Source: Ascaris suum
Taxonomy: Eukaryota; Nematoda; Chromadorea; Rhabditida; Ascarididae
DNA: 64,000 bases
Assembly: GCA_013433145.1 (NCBI GenBank)
Contig: CM024171.1
Location: forward strand, 13,097,358-13,161,357
Direction of reading: 5' to 3'
The notes below the pieces were generated by a model. It did no database searches and was not told where the DNA came from. It saw only the letters and a list, made by a program, of their open reading frames with translations. Positions 1-11,633 of this stretch are shown piece by piece. Numbering within the stretch: the stretch's first letter is position 1; every line of letters begins with the position of its first letter. Made by a program: the position numbers and the translations under genes.

Positions 1-740
1 CGAGCATGCGTTTTTCCATGTTATGGCGGCAACCGACTGACAGAAATTCACTACTGACGTCGTTTTTCTCGATTATAACGGTAATTCCGTATATAATAAA
101 TGCCTTTGGTCAATAACCGTTTCAGAATTGAATTGTTTTGATCGAATTTGGCTTAGAATCGAATGCTTCCAGCCATCGTCGTCAAAATGTCGGAAGACTC
201 AGAACTACACGTGTGCCAAATTTTTTCCCATATTGCTATGGTCAGAGCAAGACACGCTACGCTGGAGCATTTACAATTTGGAAATGTGCTCCGAGCATAA
301 TCGTTATAAAGGTGAAAATTAATGTGGAAAAGAGTGTTTAAAGATCGAAGCAGCGCTCTTTCCATGGCGAGCAATGAGAGATGCGAGAATATTGGTGGCT
401 TTGATAAATCTCATAACTTGTGAAGGATAGTAAAAAATTGGTTGTCTCACTGCCGTTGTTCGTTCGAAATTATTCACCCTGGCTTCTTTTTTTTTTGTAT
501 ATCAAAATGCGAGAATTTCAATTTTGGCACTCTCTTCTGCCCCTGAAGATGCGACTCTTTTAATTTATTTTCTTTGATACCATTGTTTACGGCTAGCAAG
601 CGCCATCTGTGATAGTGCAGATATCTGGTTTAGCCAACTATTTGGTCAGCGTATTTGTTCGAAGCCATCCTTACCGAGTCCTGTGCGCCTTAATCAATGC
701 TTCTCTAATAGGGAAAACACTTAACGACTTCACTCTTTTG
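1..740. other. no supported gene
   Basis: Short open frames overlap on both strands around 128-374 and 609-827, but none has a recognisable motif, convincing splice sites or a start context. I see only AT-rich intergenic sequence here. Confidence 0.4.
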
Positions 741-2700
741 TTGATTATTATAAGCGAAAAATTAATTTGTGTTGCAGAGCCATCGATTTACGCGGACAAT
801 TGTGTACCAATTTCGTGTTCTATATAAGTAATTCTTTTTCCGTTTGTGGTGATGCAGCCATCCTGGTCATCAAGAATAGTCCATTCATCTCTCGTAACTC
901 ACTGTCTCACTCCAGACACAGAAGCTCTGACTGCCTCCTTCTTTAAGCTATTCAAAACGCTCCACTCATATTCATCCAGCGGTCTCTTCTTCGCCCCATA
1001 AAGGATCATGAATTATTCGCCGGTTATCTCGATATATTGACTCTTCCAAACGAAGAAATCTTGTAGAGAGGGACAACTATTTAGACATAACCTTTTGGTC
1101 AAGTGTGCTGGCAACTTGGACGTGCCGATCCTTCTTGCACATTAAATCATTTTCCCATCAATGTTCTTTGATTTACCTCCACTGTCCCTTCCTCCGTAAA
1201 CAAGAGAAGACCCCTTTTATTAAACGACAAAATTCCTTCAGGCGATTATCGAGTGGCTATGACCGGCTATGACATTCTCGGCTTGCCCATCTGTTGAGAG
1301 GACTGCTATAGTGCTTCTGTGAACACGGTTCGGGCTATGATCCAGGTATGGTTTTATAAAGCCTTGTTGATCGCCGTGTGCTCTAACCACATACGACTAA
1401 AAGCTTCGTACTGCAGTTAGACGCTGTTGGAGACGAAGAAAATTGAGAGGAGGGTCCAACCATAAAAAAGGTTCAAAACAAGCCTGTTTGGCTGCAGGGT
1501 TCCCTACGAGAATTACTTAGCCAGATTTGCCAACATCATAAAATTCTGTTCCTATGTTAACGAGGAGGAACTTAACTCAAGCGAGGATTGCGGACCTCCA
1601 ATAACGTCATTAGCTTGCATCCACTTTTTTGGTGCCTTTTTACTTGTGCATATGCAGCCGATAGCAACGGTCCGGATCGTGACCCGCCTTCCGCTATCAT
1701 CGGTTCCATTTTTGCATTTATAGGTTATGCTGATATCATTGATTCCGACGTCAGTAAACAACTCAAATCTCTTCCTTGCCGTAAAAGCACATCTCTTGAT
1801 GATGTGCCCTACCTCCTCCTCAGAAGAACCACAAAACCTTTCCAGCCCCACTTTATCATTTATCCTTCGACCGCACCTTACTGGCTCAGTTTCTGCGTTG
1901 TGGAAAAAAGTGATTTTCCGACCCATACATAAGAAGGGATCCAGTATAAAACCCCAGGCCTGTCAAACCATATACACAATTGGCTTTCTCAGATCGATAG
2001 GTTGAAAGTGTTTACATTGACTTCAAGAAAGCGTTTAACACGGGTGCATTGCCAGAATTGTTCCTCAGACTAAAATCTCACATAATCAAAAGCCCTCTGT
2101 TGGTGAAGTTTCTGATTTCTTTTAAGCTCATTTGTGTTGGAGACTCGAATGTTATTTTGAACAAGTCAGCAATGGAGTTCCTCAAAGATCGATTTTGATC
2201 GGCCTCAATTTTCGTATTTTTATTAACGATGTGTACAGTTCCCGCTCACCTGACTCTAGTTGCTTCGTCTGTGCTGATGATATCAAAACCTTTACCATCA
2301 CCAAAAATATCCAAACGATTTTCAACACTAATCGGTCCCATCGGATTTAGGCAAAACATCCTTGAAAATTTCCTTATAGTGATAGCGGTGCACTTGTAAC
2401 TTCCTGTGCAGTTTAAAAGGAGAACCGCTATGATTAACAACAACCTCAAATCTCACGACCATATTTCCGACATTTTAAGAATAAAAGCAAGGGCTTTTAT
2501 TATCGGCGAGCATTCTCTTCCAAAGATATATCTACTCATTGACTTATATACAAGGGGTCTTCGTCCATTTCTCGACCACGAGTGCATTTTCTGATCTTCA
2601 ACGGACTCTTAGAAGAAGACTGATTAATGATTGAAAACGTTCCAAGATGCTTTATCCTTCGATTATTTGAAAGACGATATGCTCATCGATGGTGGTTGCT
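740..2700 (+). mobile_element. decayed CR1-like non-LTR retrotransposon (LINE)
   Basis: Reverse-transcriptase signatures appear in order on the + strand but in different frames. About 840-900 has a GDAAILVIKNSPF-like endonuclease strand. About 1880-1960 has a W-K-K-V-I-F-R-P-I-H-K-K-G-S motif. About 2007-2060 has VYIDFKKAFN, the RT block with the first catalytic Asp. About 2160-2240 has SNGVPQ-S-I-L then FIFINDVYSS. About 2265-2285 has a C-A-D-D variant of the FADD active site. About 2540-2580 has the LYTRGLRPFLDHE thumb motif. Many stops and frameshifts show it is dead. CR1/Jockey-like assignment follows from these motifs; the exact clade is inference. Weak candidate ORFs such as 1588-1932 are fragments of it. 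Confidence 0.75.
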
Positions 2701-2894
2701 AATTATGTGCAAAGAATTCGTACCCTAGATCCGCAGATGCTTAGTTTGTCTCTCGTACTTTGACCTGTACAAAATGTCTAGTAATGGTCGTGAAATTATT
2801 GACCTCCCTTAAATGATTTCTTCGAATTATCCCACATAAATGACCTCTTGACACTCTTTCAAGCTCACCATCAACAGGTTTGCGGCACTATTAC

Positions 2895-2998
2895 ATAGAA
2901 CGATGGTAGCGAGCTCAGCTCCGTTCGCGGTTCGCACAGAACGATGGTACCCCATTTGCGAACCGCGAATGGAGCTGAGCTCGATATCATGGTTCTAT
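2895..2998. repeat. 42-bp-arm imperfect inverted repeat (hairpin)
   Basis: Arm 2895-2936 and arm 2957-2998 are reverse complements with about five mismatches, separated by a 20-bp loop. The right arm is the start of the dispersed repeat that follows. Confidence 0.85.
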
Positions 2999-3777
2999 GC
3001 AATGGTGTCCCCTCTCCCCTCCACTTGTTCCTGCTTTTCTGTGTTTTCATTTTGCTTGCTCTTCTTGTGAATATATGGTGTATCGTGAAAGCAATAATTT
3101 CTACGTTTTAGTTCGTTTTCTTTGCAGATTTATTCAGTTGCTGTCTGTTCAATTCGTTCTCATTTGCATTTTTTCTCTCCTATACTTTCTCCTATTCTGT
3201 CTAGTGGATGATATATTCTCCTCCATATATAATGGCTTACGAGGTGTGTATCACGTATTTGCTTACTACATGTGCGATCAGACTCATCCCTGATCATTAT
3301 CTATTTTTATCCCGCTCCTTGGTGCAGGAAAACGCATGCTGCTTTTATTCTTAAGCAATCTGTTGAACTACACGACTCATGGCTGCTTCACTTCACTCCA
3401 TACCTTTTCACTTCTGATTGCATATTTTTTCGTTCACTCGCTCTGCTTTTCAAAGAAAAATCCTCATTTCTGATTCGGCTATTTGTCTGGCAATACCTAT
3501 TTGGCCAGAGCTCCGATATTATTCTCCACTTTCGTCGATCGTTTTTTTAAATATTATTTCATTCTGTTTTAACGACCCAAAAAGTATTTGAGCATAATAA
3601 ATAAGCAAATAGACAACACTCAATATGTACGAGTAGCCATAGACTGCAAATAAAATCGACTTAGTGACGATTGAAAAGCTAAACGAGTTGTTGTTGAAAT
3701 AAAGCCGAATGGTCTATGGCCGCACCGAACAAGCAAGATCATCCCACGTTATCCTTGTGACAATCAACTTTCAAAGC
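2938..3777 (+). repeat. dispersed repeat, copy 1 (~0.84 kb)
   Basis: Nearly base-for-base match to 26021-26872 in the same orientation, with scattered substitutions and small indels and abrupt loss of similarity at both ends. It contains a hydrophobic open frame (2997-3293) that is also largely open in copy 2. Without a start context, splice sites or a domain I treat the frame as fortuitous. The family is not recognised. Confidence 0.85.
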
Positions 3778-5098
3778 ATTTCATTTGAAGACCACGTGAA
3801 GAGTATAATAAGGAAAATTATATAGGTTCGTTTTTGGTACGCAAATACTCATAAAACTGAAATATATTGTAAATCAGATAGTTACTGGCGTGTCCCGTTG
3901 CGGTCACCAATCCTTCATTTTGCGTTTTATAGCTCTTCGAAAATGGTTGAGTGCCGACGCGTCCCATCCGTAAGGCTATTTGATCGTTTATCCACGTTTA
4001 GGAGCCTTAAATCTTCCTGAGGATTTGATCCAAGTATCCTTGCTTTATCCATTCATGCGTACTTCCATTCTCCAAATTTCTGATCAGTCGAGGTTCCACA
4101 CTCCCATTCGACGGATCTGTTCTGAACAGTGAGCGGCATATCCAAAAATGAGGCGTTGGCGGAGTCTTTTCAGTCCATCAATCCATTGTGTAATACAGCA
4201 GTGTGTTACACATGAGAAAACAAGAGAAGCAACAAGTCTTCATTTTGCAATAAGCGCACAAAACACTGCGAGTCGAAGAAGGTCACGTATCACCTGCGCT
4301 GTAAGAAGGTACCTCTAGACCTCTAGGCGCGTTTATTACGATGCGGTTTAATCCCTTTCTCCTTTCTGGGGACTTTTTGCTTGCCCTTGGTAATGCGGAT
4401 GTACGTTGGAGTTTAGAGTTGTATGTGAATTCTTCCATCCCACGATTTCGACCCCTTTTACAGCGGTTTCGGAATCGATGATCACTGCTGTAGAGGCTAG
4501 ACTGCAGTTCTTAGCGAATATCTGCTCGCGACGCATAATTGCGTCGCCGTCATTGTTGTGGGTCGCAGACTGAACATATAGGGCAAGTAAAGACACGCAT
4601 TGATACATGGGCGGGATACACAAGCGCACTTTTCGAGAAACCTTGAATTTGAATGTATAGATGTTATTGAAAATAACTCAACGAGCAGGATTAGGTCAAT
4701 ATCACTAAACGTCTGAGGTTGCCAGCGTTGTGCAGTTTTATATTTTTAAACGGTTGCTTGCGAAATTAAAATTGGAGGGAAACAATTGATTCAACAAATA
4801 CGTTGCACAACAACCTCTTTTTTTCCAGGTGAGCTCCTTTCCTCTTCTCACCGATTACAGCTCGGACACATGGTGGTTAGTTGCTGCCAATTTCCGCCTC
4901 TTAGTACACGATTGCAAAGATTTTACCTTCTGTCTTTGATTTACATTCAACCACTCGGTCTTATGCTCTCACAAGCTACGATGTTAGGAAGGGCTATGTT
5001 GAGGTGGCCTGTCGGTTTTGATCTTAGCTCCTACCAGTTTTTTTTTTTTTGTATTGGCAGTAACATAAGCTCACCCAGTCAGAATGGAGGTGGGAGGT
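3778..5098. other. intergenic, no supported gene
   Basis: Open frames exist (for example 4348-4629 on the - strand and 4786-5301 on the +) but carry no recognisable motif. The latter runs through a T homopolymer at 5038-5050. Confidence 0.35.
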
Positions 5099-5104
5099 TT
5101 TATT
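5099..5104 (-). promoter_or_regulatory. AATAAA polyadenylation signal
   Basis: AATAAA on the - strand, about 145 nt downstream of the stop codon of the five-exon gene at 5248-6128. Confidence 0.4.
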
Positions 5105-5247
5105 TCTCAGATCGGCTTGTTATACCTTGCATAGTGATGCTTTCCCTTTGGGACGCTTCTAAGAGCCTCATAAATGGAGTGCTGAAATCGTACAACATCC
5201 GATCTAAAGATTTCGTGATCGTTTTGTTACCTTTATGCGCTGTCTCA

Positions 5248-6128
5248 TCAACACCTGTACTGCCTTCCTTTTGTCCAACCTGTATTATCTATGATCTGTG
5301 AAAGCGTTCTTTGCTTTGTTGCATATGCTTCATAAAGACTTGCTTGCCTTCCACTATGCTTCAATGGACTTGTTCATTCGTATATCTGCAGCAAGTTTCT
5401 GCATTCATTTTCGCCTGCAACAAGCGCTTACAAGCGTCTTTCACCTTCACATCATATCACTTTAGAGGAACTTTCACTTACTTTCCATTCCAAATCGAAG
5501 ACCTCATTCACCACAGCTAACGTCTTGCACCCAGCGTCAACGGAATTCTCCCACGAGCAACATCGCATACTATACGCGCTTTTTCCAAATTGAGGTTGAA
5601 TTGTCTCATGCGTCAAGGTGTGCATGTGCATGTCTTGACAGATGTGTACACTATGTCGCATTATAGACTGCCTCTCCTCGAACCCCAAAACAGGGAACCA
5701 TAAAAACTGTTTCACTATATTTTTCTAATACCATCGAGTTGTTTTATTTGCTCTGCAGTAGTGCTACGTGTTGCCGACTTACTATGGAAACTCAAAGTAT
5801 GCGTTCACACTTCGCAGAATGTTGGAGAGGAGAGGGAGCGGGATTCCTATAACGCCTCACTTCACCACACCAAATAACTTGACCGGCAAGAGCAACTCGA
5901 TAATATGCGTGGGTAAATGTATCTTCTGTAGTAATTTATTACAGTAGCATTCTCTGCGATTTTTAGAGCGTTTCATTCCCAGTCTTGAGCATCGTCACCA
6001 TTCACGACTAGCCTTATGAGAGCAACTTCCCCTCTTGGCTTACTTTATTTGCCTAAAGTCAAGCTACCTCTAGATCTACTGGGAATGTGACATATCAGTT
6101 GAATAGCTGATCGAACCGTAAAAGCCAT
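5248..6128 (-). CDS. uncharacterised 134-residue cysteine-containing protein, complete five-exon model
   Basis: Exons (- strand): 6128-6068, 5925-5861, 5667-5482, 5414-5370, 5295-5248. Every junction keeps phase (1, 0, 0, 0) and has GT/AG ends. The strongest are the GTAAGTGA donor after 5482 and the TTGCAG and TTTCACAG acceptors of the last two exons. The start is the ATG at 6128, with a TTTCTATAG acceptor just upstream that could accept a spliced leader. The stop is TGA at 5248. Total 405 nt. Residues include two CC pairs (SMRCCSWENSVDAGCK and ETCCRYTNEQ) and a C-terminal Cys (RQYRC). The N-terminus is weakly hydrophobic, so secretion is uncertain. I do not recognise the family. Exon 3 could start at another AG upstream of 5667 without changing frame. 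Confidence 0.5.
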
Positions 6129-6559
6129 GTCGTTTTTGCACAGTCAAGCAGCTATAGAAATGAGTAGATCTAGTGCTATAAAACTCGTGACATCTAATAG
6201 TGACGTAAAGGTTGTCAGCAGTCTGACTTTGAGATTACAGTGTTTCTTCCGTGAGGACGCTATCGTCGGAGCACCTGAATGACGGAGAAAAGCCTGTGAG
6301 GGACCAGTCTGATCAATGTTTCAACTCTTCTCTTGTTAGACGTGAGTTTATCGCATTTCATAGTTATGCTTCAGCCGCGCCTTGATTACGCCGTTAGTAA
6401 GACGGTGCTACTCATATGGAATAATATATAACATGATCGCTTCCTTGGAGGTGCTTAGTAGTGCTCTGAAGCCAACGACATTCACCGTATGATCCTGATC
6501 CTCCGCGCGGCTCCCGTGAAGATGTTTGGCATAAAAACTGTTTATTGATCCTCAATCGC

Positions 6560-6740
6560 AGGGCTCCCTCACTGGCATCCCAGCGTGCAAAAAATATCCT
6601 GTGGGCTTCCTCCCCTAGGGTGTTGAAAAATAGATATGCCTTTGGGAGCTGAAAAAAAAAAGTAACAGGAACGTGAAAAACTCGGTGAGGCAGTGTGCTG
6701 GAACAAGATGCGTTGAGGGGAGATGTGACGTCGAAGAGAA
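6560..6740. repeat. short dispersed repeat
   Basis: The stretch around 6660-6720 (GAGGCAGTGTGCTGGAACA... core) reappears around 20080-20145. It probably explains the overlapping open frames 6412-6872, which I do not annotate as genes. Confidence 0.4.
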
Positions 6741-9140
6741 ACAACGATTTATTGCGAAAGAGCATATTCGGACATGATGGACATAATCAGAAAACAGTGA
6801 GAAATGGGGAACGCTGGAGTTGGACGAGGTGAATGTCGATATTTCGAAGAGACTTCTTCCGTATGCAGTCAAAAGAAATAAGAGGGATTGATAGAATTAT
6901 AAATAAATGCTGAACCTGAGTAAAATCAGGTCTTACCTGGATTTTGCGCTCTCCTCAATTAAATCATTGAGGAATGAAAGCACGCTAACGTAACCGTTGT
7001 ATAGAAAGACAGCGGTGACACAAAGAATGCACGAAAGGGACAACTTTATGTTGCAGTGGAGCCGGAAGTTTCTCGTTGTCAGCATAATTTTCGTAAAAGC
7101 TTTCCAACGCGGACTCGTGTAATCGAAATCATAGGGGAAATGAATCTCACAGAGAAAAAATGACGTTCAACTTGCAATGAAAAAGGCTTCTAATGGAATG
7201 CAAACATCTCAAGCTTATTAAGGAGTGACTGGAAGGGGCACAAAGTGGAAACTTATATAAATCACGCATTAATTCGATCTCAGGATGCTATAAGTGCTGT
7301 GCTCTCTTCTCCTCGCCTGTTGCTTATTCAAAATGGAAACCTGCATAAACGCCTTGGAAGAATGTCCTTCTAGGAGCAGTTATGTATGCAAGCAAAATCC
7401 AATTTATTTTCACTTCGAAGAGTAGGAAACAACAATAGGCAACAACTAGAAGGATCTTTCTATTATGTTAGAGAAATCTCTATTAGAGTAAAATTCACTA
7501 TAATTTTTGAAATTGCAGCGGTTTAGATTGCTTCCTTAGAAATTAAAAAAGAACCACACTTATCCTTCACTGTCTTGGAAGTTTCCTAAGCTGTTAATTT
7601 ACCACACCAAAGAGCACCGGAACTTTATATTTTTATAATAATATACTTTATCGACTTCATACTCTCTTAAATTTTTCCGTGTTAGATTTTACCGTTAGAA
7701 AAATTCATTCGAGTGATGTAATTTTTTCACCTCGATAAGGTAAAGTCTTATGTCGAATTATTACGTTCTAAAAATTTGCATTTCATCGTTTGGAGATGAC
7801 AAGCTATAAGATAATTATTAACGTGGCACCTTCTCTCGCAGCCTCAAACTCGTTGTTCTTTCATTTTTTATCTTTTTTTTTTGATCGGAGAAAAGTCGGC
7901 TCTGCCAGTACCCTACGCCGTCCGCAATTCTTTTCCGAATAACGTGTTCGAAAACAATGCAACATTGCCAAAACGCGTTTCTTGCATCATTCATAAAGCG
8001 GAGGCTATTTACATACAACTAATTGTTTTAGAATCATGCAGCAGCTATACTCAACCATGCATTTCAACATTTCTTGCGCAAATACGATTTTTGGGATTTA
8101 TCTTTTGACATCGAACGACATATCGAATAAATTGTGCTCCAACGCAACAGTATGCTAATATTATAGTCTCTTGAAAAACGCTAACCGGCTGAAGTATTAT
8201 GTGAAGATGGCATAATGCAATAAAATGAAGAGCTAAAAACGAATGTCCTAATAAAAGTGAGCGTTTTTTTAGTGCTGTAGCATCTATGGGAACTCCCACT
8301 TGAATTGAATTTTTGGATTATTTCGTTATGGTAGAAGTTGTCATGAATTATTTTCACATATATATGCAAAATAGTTTGTTAATAATCAATAATAGCGTTC
8401 CAAATGAAGCATAGAATGAATTTAAGACAGCATAAAAAAGTAAAGCGAGGAATTTTTCAATAATGTGGTTAAAGCTTTGTTACACAGGCCATAGTATACC
8501 ACCAATGAAGCTTGACCGTTGAACAATGTTACGACAATATATTATAGGATCTGCTGCACCGTTCTGTTGTTGAACGAGCGGAGAACGCCCACTTCCCCCT
8601 CCGTCTCTCTTCCGCATGTGCTTGTGTGGGTTTATCCGCAGCATTAAATACATCCTCCCTCCCTTTTCCCTAGCGTCGTCCAAGAAGGAAAAGCACCCTT
8701 CACATCAGTTCCTACAAAATTGCATAAGTGACTGAGAGGAGAGTTTGCATTTGTGGTTTCTTGCAATGCCCACTCCACGTGCACACGGAGAATCTCCAAA
8801 CATGAGAGCATTCTCTGAAGTTTTCACAAGCAAAGGCTCTTCAAACGTTCTCTAAACATTCATATGCAAGATTTGTGCAATATCACAAGATCATTGCATA
8901 TGAGTTCTTCACACTTCAATAAACTTGCCTATACCCTTTTAGTATTTGAAGAATCTCGGCAACGTTCGAGGGCGAAGGTTTTCCAAGTGTTTATTGGGCA
9001 TTGATATATGATCTTCCTCAAGTATTCGTCATGCTGTTTCATACAAAACTTTTTGATGCGTTTACTAGACTCGCATGCGATGTTGCTTTAAACATACGTC
9101 GGTCCCCTGAGCTTTCACATGCTAGGGTTCTTTTGTGTAG
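6740..9140. other. intergenic, one doubtful exon
   Basis: AT-rich sequence. The - strand frame 7818-8018 contains an M-N-D-A-R-N-A-F-W-Q-C-C stretch that looks faintly coding, but I cannot define splice sites. Nothing else is supportable. Confidence 0.3.
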
Positions 9141-10044
9141 CGATGTTATATCGGCCATGTTGCGTTGAAAAATTTGAACGATGCAATGAATATTGAAATA
9201 CGCTTAAGATCTGCAACTGCTACCATAATGACCTCCCTGCATTTCCTCTCCGCCCTGATTGAGAGTTGGAGGAAGGATGAGCTGATCAAAAAGCCAATCG
9301 ACCAGAATCGAAATAATAGCAACGCACAAATTTCAGCTCTTGAATTCGATAAAGTTAAGGATTATATACCCCGTTCTGTGAGAGAAAGATTTCATGACGG
9401 TATTTCTCCATGTGCGTGCAATATTTCGACAAGGTTCAATGAGACCATCAAAAAGTGAGTTGCAGCATTATGTTTATAGCTCTTTCTAGACAACCTTTCA
9501 CACACTCTTCCTGCAGTTCAGTTATTTTAAATCAGTGTAATTTCAAATGAAACGAACTCCTTGTCTGTGTTCAGATTTCTGCAGGATCAAAACAACATAT
9601 TTCATGAAAGGCGACCATTAGAGCATGTCATGTACATACGCTGCAGATAGCTAATTCCTTATATAAAATGTTTTTCATGTTGGTTGTTCACGCAGTTCCA
9701 CCGAATGAATATGCTTTAACGACAGCCTCTTTGGGCGGTTTCTTCTCATAGCTGATGAAGCTGAACGTTCATCAATAAGCCTTGGAACTCAAGATGATCG
9801 TACTGCTTAATAGCTATATTAAAAGAGAAATCTATTCAAATGAGCAGAGTCTTGGACGAGAAAACAGTAAAACATCATTGCATTGCGCTATGTGGGAAAT
9901 CTCAGTTGAGAAAGAAAGAAATTTTTTTTGATTTTCAGAATCCAATATACATTCACGCTGAGTTGGTACAAAAAGGACGTGCGTTCGGATTCAGAACGAA
10001 GCAGCTGTAAGGAAACGCTTGATCTGATAAACGACTTTCAATAG
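9141..10044 (+). CDS. uncharacterised protein, three C-terminal exons
   Basis: Exons 9141-9454, 9575-9631 and 9939-10044 join with phases 2 and 2. Donors are GTGAGT (9455) and GTACAT (9632). Acceptors are TGTAG (9140), TGTTCAG (9574) and the strong TTGATTTTCAG (9938). The joined frame gives about 158 residues ending in DLINDFQ at the TAG 10042-10044. It has a CAC motif flanked by N-glycosylation-type sites (NIS, NET), and a short Cys near the C-terminus. The frame is closed just upstream of 9141, so an earlier exon carrying the start is expected and not found. The family is not recognised. The phase agreement over three exons is the main support. Confidence 0.45.
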
Positions 10045-11335
10045 AAATCAAGTCGCTACAGTTAACGGATATAGTGGATGTTGTAGTGGTATTCATACAT
10101 CAGCTTTCAAGTTGTTCTTGAGTGTTTTGCAACCGATAGATTAGATCTGACTACAATGGATCATAGGAAGCATGGGATTTGCCTAGGATTATACGAATTG
10201 GTTCGAATTACTCCATCTGTTTCACTTGCTGGGAACTTAAGAGAGTGATCGACCAAATGACAACAATGCAAGAGCGCATATCGTGCCAACACCTGTCACT
10301 TTTTATATTGGCCACAAGCTCTGAAGTTGCAATCAGAAAATTAATCGATATGGAAGGGAATGTGAGATCGAAATCTGTTCCTCTAGAGGGATATCCTGCA
10401 CTAAATCTTAAATAGATGCAAAATCGAAGCGAGTAATACGCATGAGAAAGGTGATAATAATACGTTGATGCGGTGCGTAGCTCTGCGTTAAAGGAAAAAA
10501 ATTTTTCTCGGGGCTGCCCGACTTCCAAAACCATGGATTTCAGTCGTGATTTCACGGTTCTCATAATCAACCAGATTTTCTTCGATCGGCACCGATTTTC
10601 CATGTTCAAAATCCAAGAGCTTCAAGTAGTGGCGGGACATTTTGAAGCCCTGGTTTTTAGTGGCATCGAAATCCGCAATGCTCAAAGCTATTGCAGAATC
10701 CCGTATTTTTTAAGTGAGGGGAAGAGGGTTTATTTCTTTCTAAAATAGTGACTGTATAGACACGGGGTCAGATGCCCTTTCACGAATAAAAGGTGCATCT
10801 TGAATATCCGTTCCCTTTTCGAAGAAGCTCATCTTTTTCTTTACACCTTCTGAATTTTAGCCAACTTTTACGAATCCAGATCTTCGCGATTATAGTGATT
10901 CTGAATGAAAGTGTTTGCGCTAATAATATTTTCGTTATTTCAAAAAGTGTTCGATCATCTATCAAGCTAGTGGCGTGTTTTACTAGTGAACCGAAATTAG
11001 GAAGCAGTAGGTTTACTGGTGGTGGATATTTCAGTTGTCCATTACGCTCTCCTTCTCCTCAACAACAGCTGAGAATGTCTGCTTTTATTTCAATACCGAT
11101 TGTAATAGAAAGCTGTGAAATACTGCTAAATGAGTGCTACATCCAGCTGTTGCATTATTGAATTGCTGAATTATAGCGTTTGAAGTGGATGAATCAAAAA
11201 ATGCCGATACACACGGAACGCAGGCGGCAAGCGTTGAGCGCGGTTTGTCTTTTAATTGTGCCAGACGATTTTTTTCACGTGGAATTGATCCTTTGACAGA
11301 AGAAGAAAAGAAAGAGCAACCTGATTTCATTTCAG
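10045..11335. other. intergenic or intron sequence
   Basis: Overlapping frames on both strands (10179-10748, 10793-11161) have no motif. The frame at 11185-11391 (ERGLSFNCARRFFSRG...) could be an upstream exon of the RING gene, but no donor in the right phase joins it. Confidence 0.25.
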
Positions 11336-11515
11336 TGTTTAATTTGGCGAATTTTATCACTCATATTGAGCATCTTATACAGTGCTTTTGAGAGCGGCAA
11401 TACGACGATGTGTTTGCTAGTGATATTTGAAAGAAAATCCTCGCCTATAATAGGTGCTAACTTTCGAGTGCAACAAATGTTTAAATCAAGTGGTGCTATT
11501 AAAACATACGTCATT
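11336..11515 (+). CDS. candidate 5' exon of the RING gene
   Basis: A canonical ATTTCAG acceptor ends at 11335 and a GTAAGT donor begins at 11516, enclosing 60 codons in phase 0. The translation starts hydrophobic (CLIWRILSLILSILYSAF) and continues with a mixed segment ending IKTYVIV. The following RING exon needs an incoming phase of 1, so either an exon is missing or a weaker internal donor is used. Membership of the RING gene is inference. Confidence 0.3.
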
Positions 11516-11633
11516 GTAAGTGGCAGCAATCGACTGTTTTTGCAGCGAAGGCACAAACATCGATAGCTCTATGAATTTACTAAGTGAACCCATATTGCTG
11601 CAGGTAATTCGTCGCTAATCACCTAAACTTCAG

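Noticed and set aside
2997..3293. hydrophobic ORF shared by the two 0.84-kb repeat copies (also 26170-26457)
   Set aside because: Frame partly altered between copies, no start context or domain; a common repeat reading rather than a gene.
4786..5301. 171-codon + strand open frame
   Set aside because: It runs antisense to the last exon of the 5.2-6.1-kb gene and through a T homopolymer; hydrophobic, Ser/Leu-rich composition with no motif.
5861..5925. resemblance of one exon to the start of a transthyretin-like (TTL) protein
   Set aside because: The following exons do not contain the conserved TTL strands, so the similarity is confined to a few residues.
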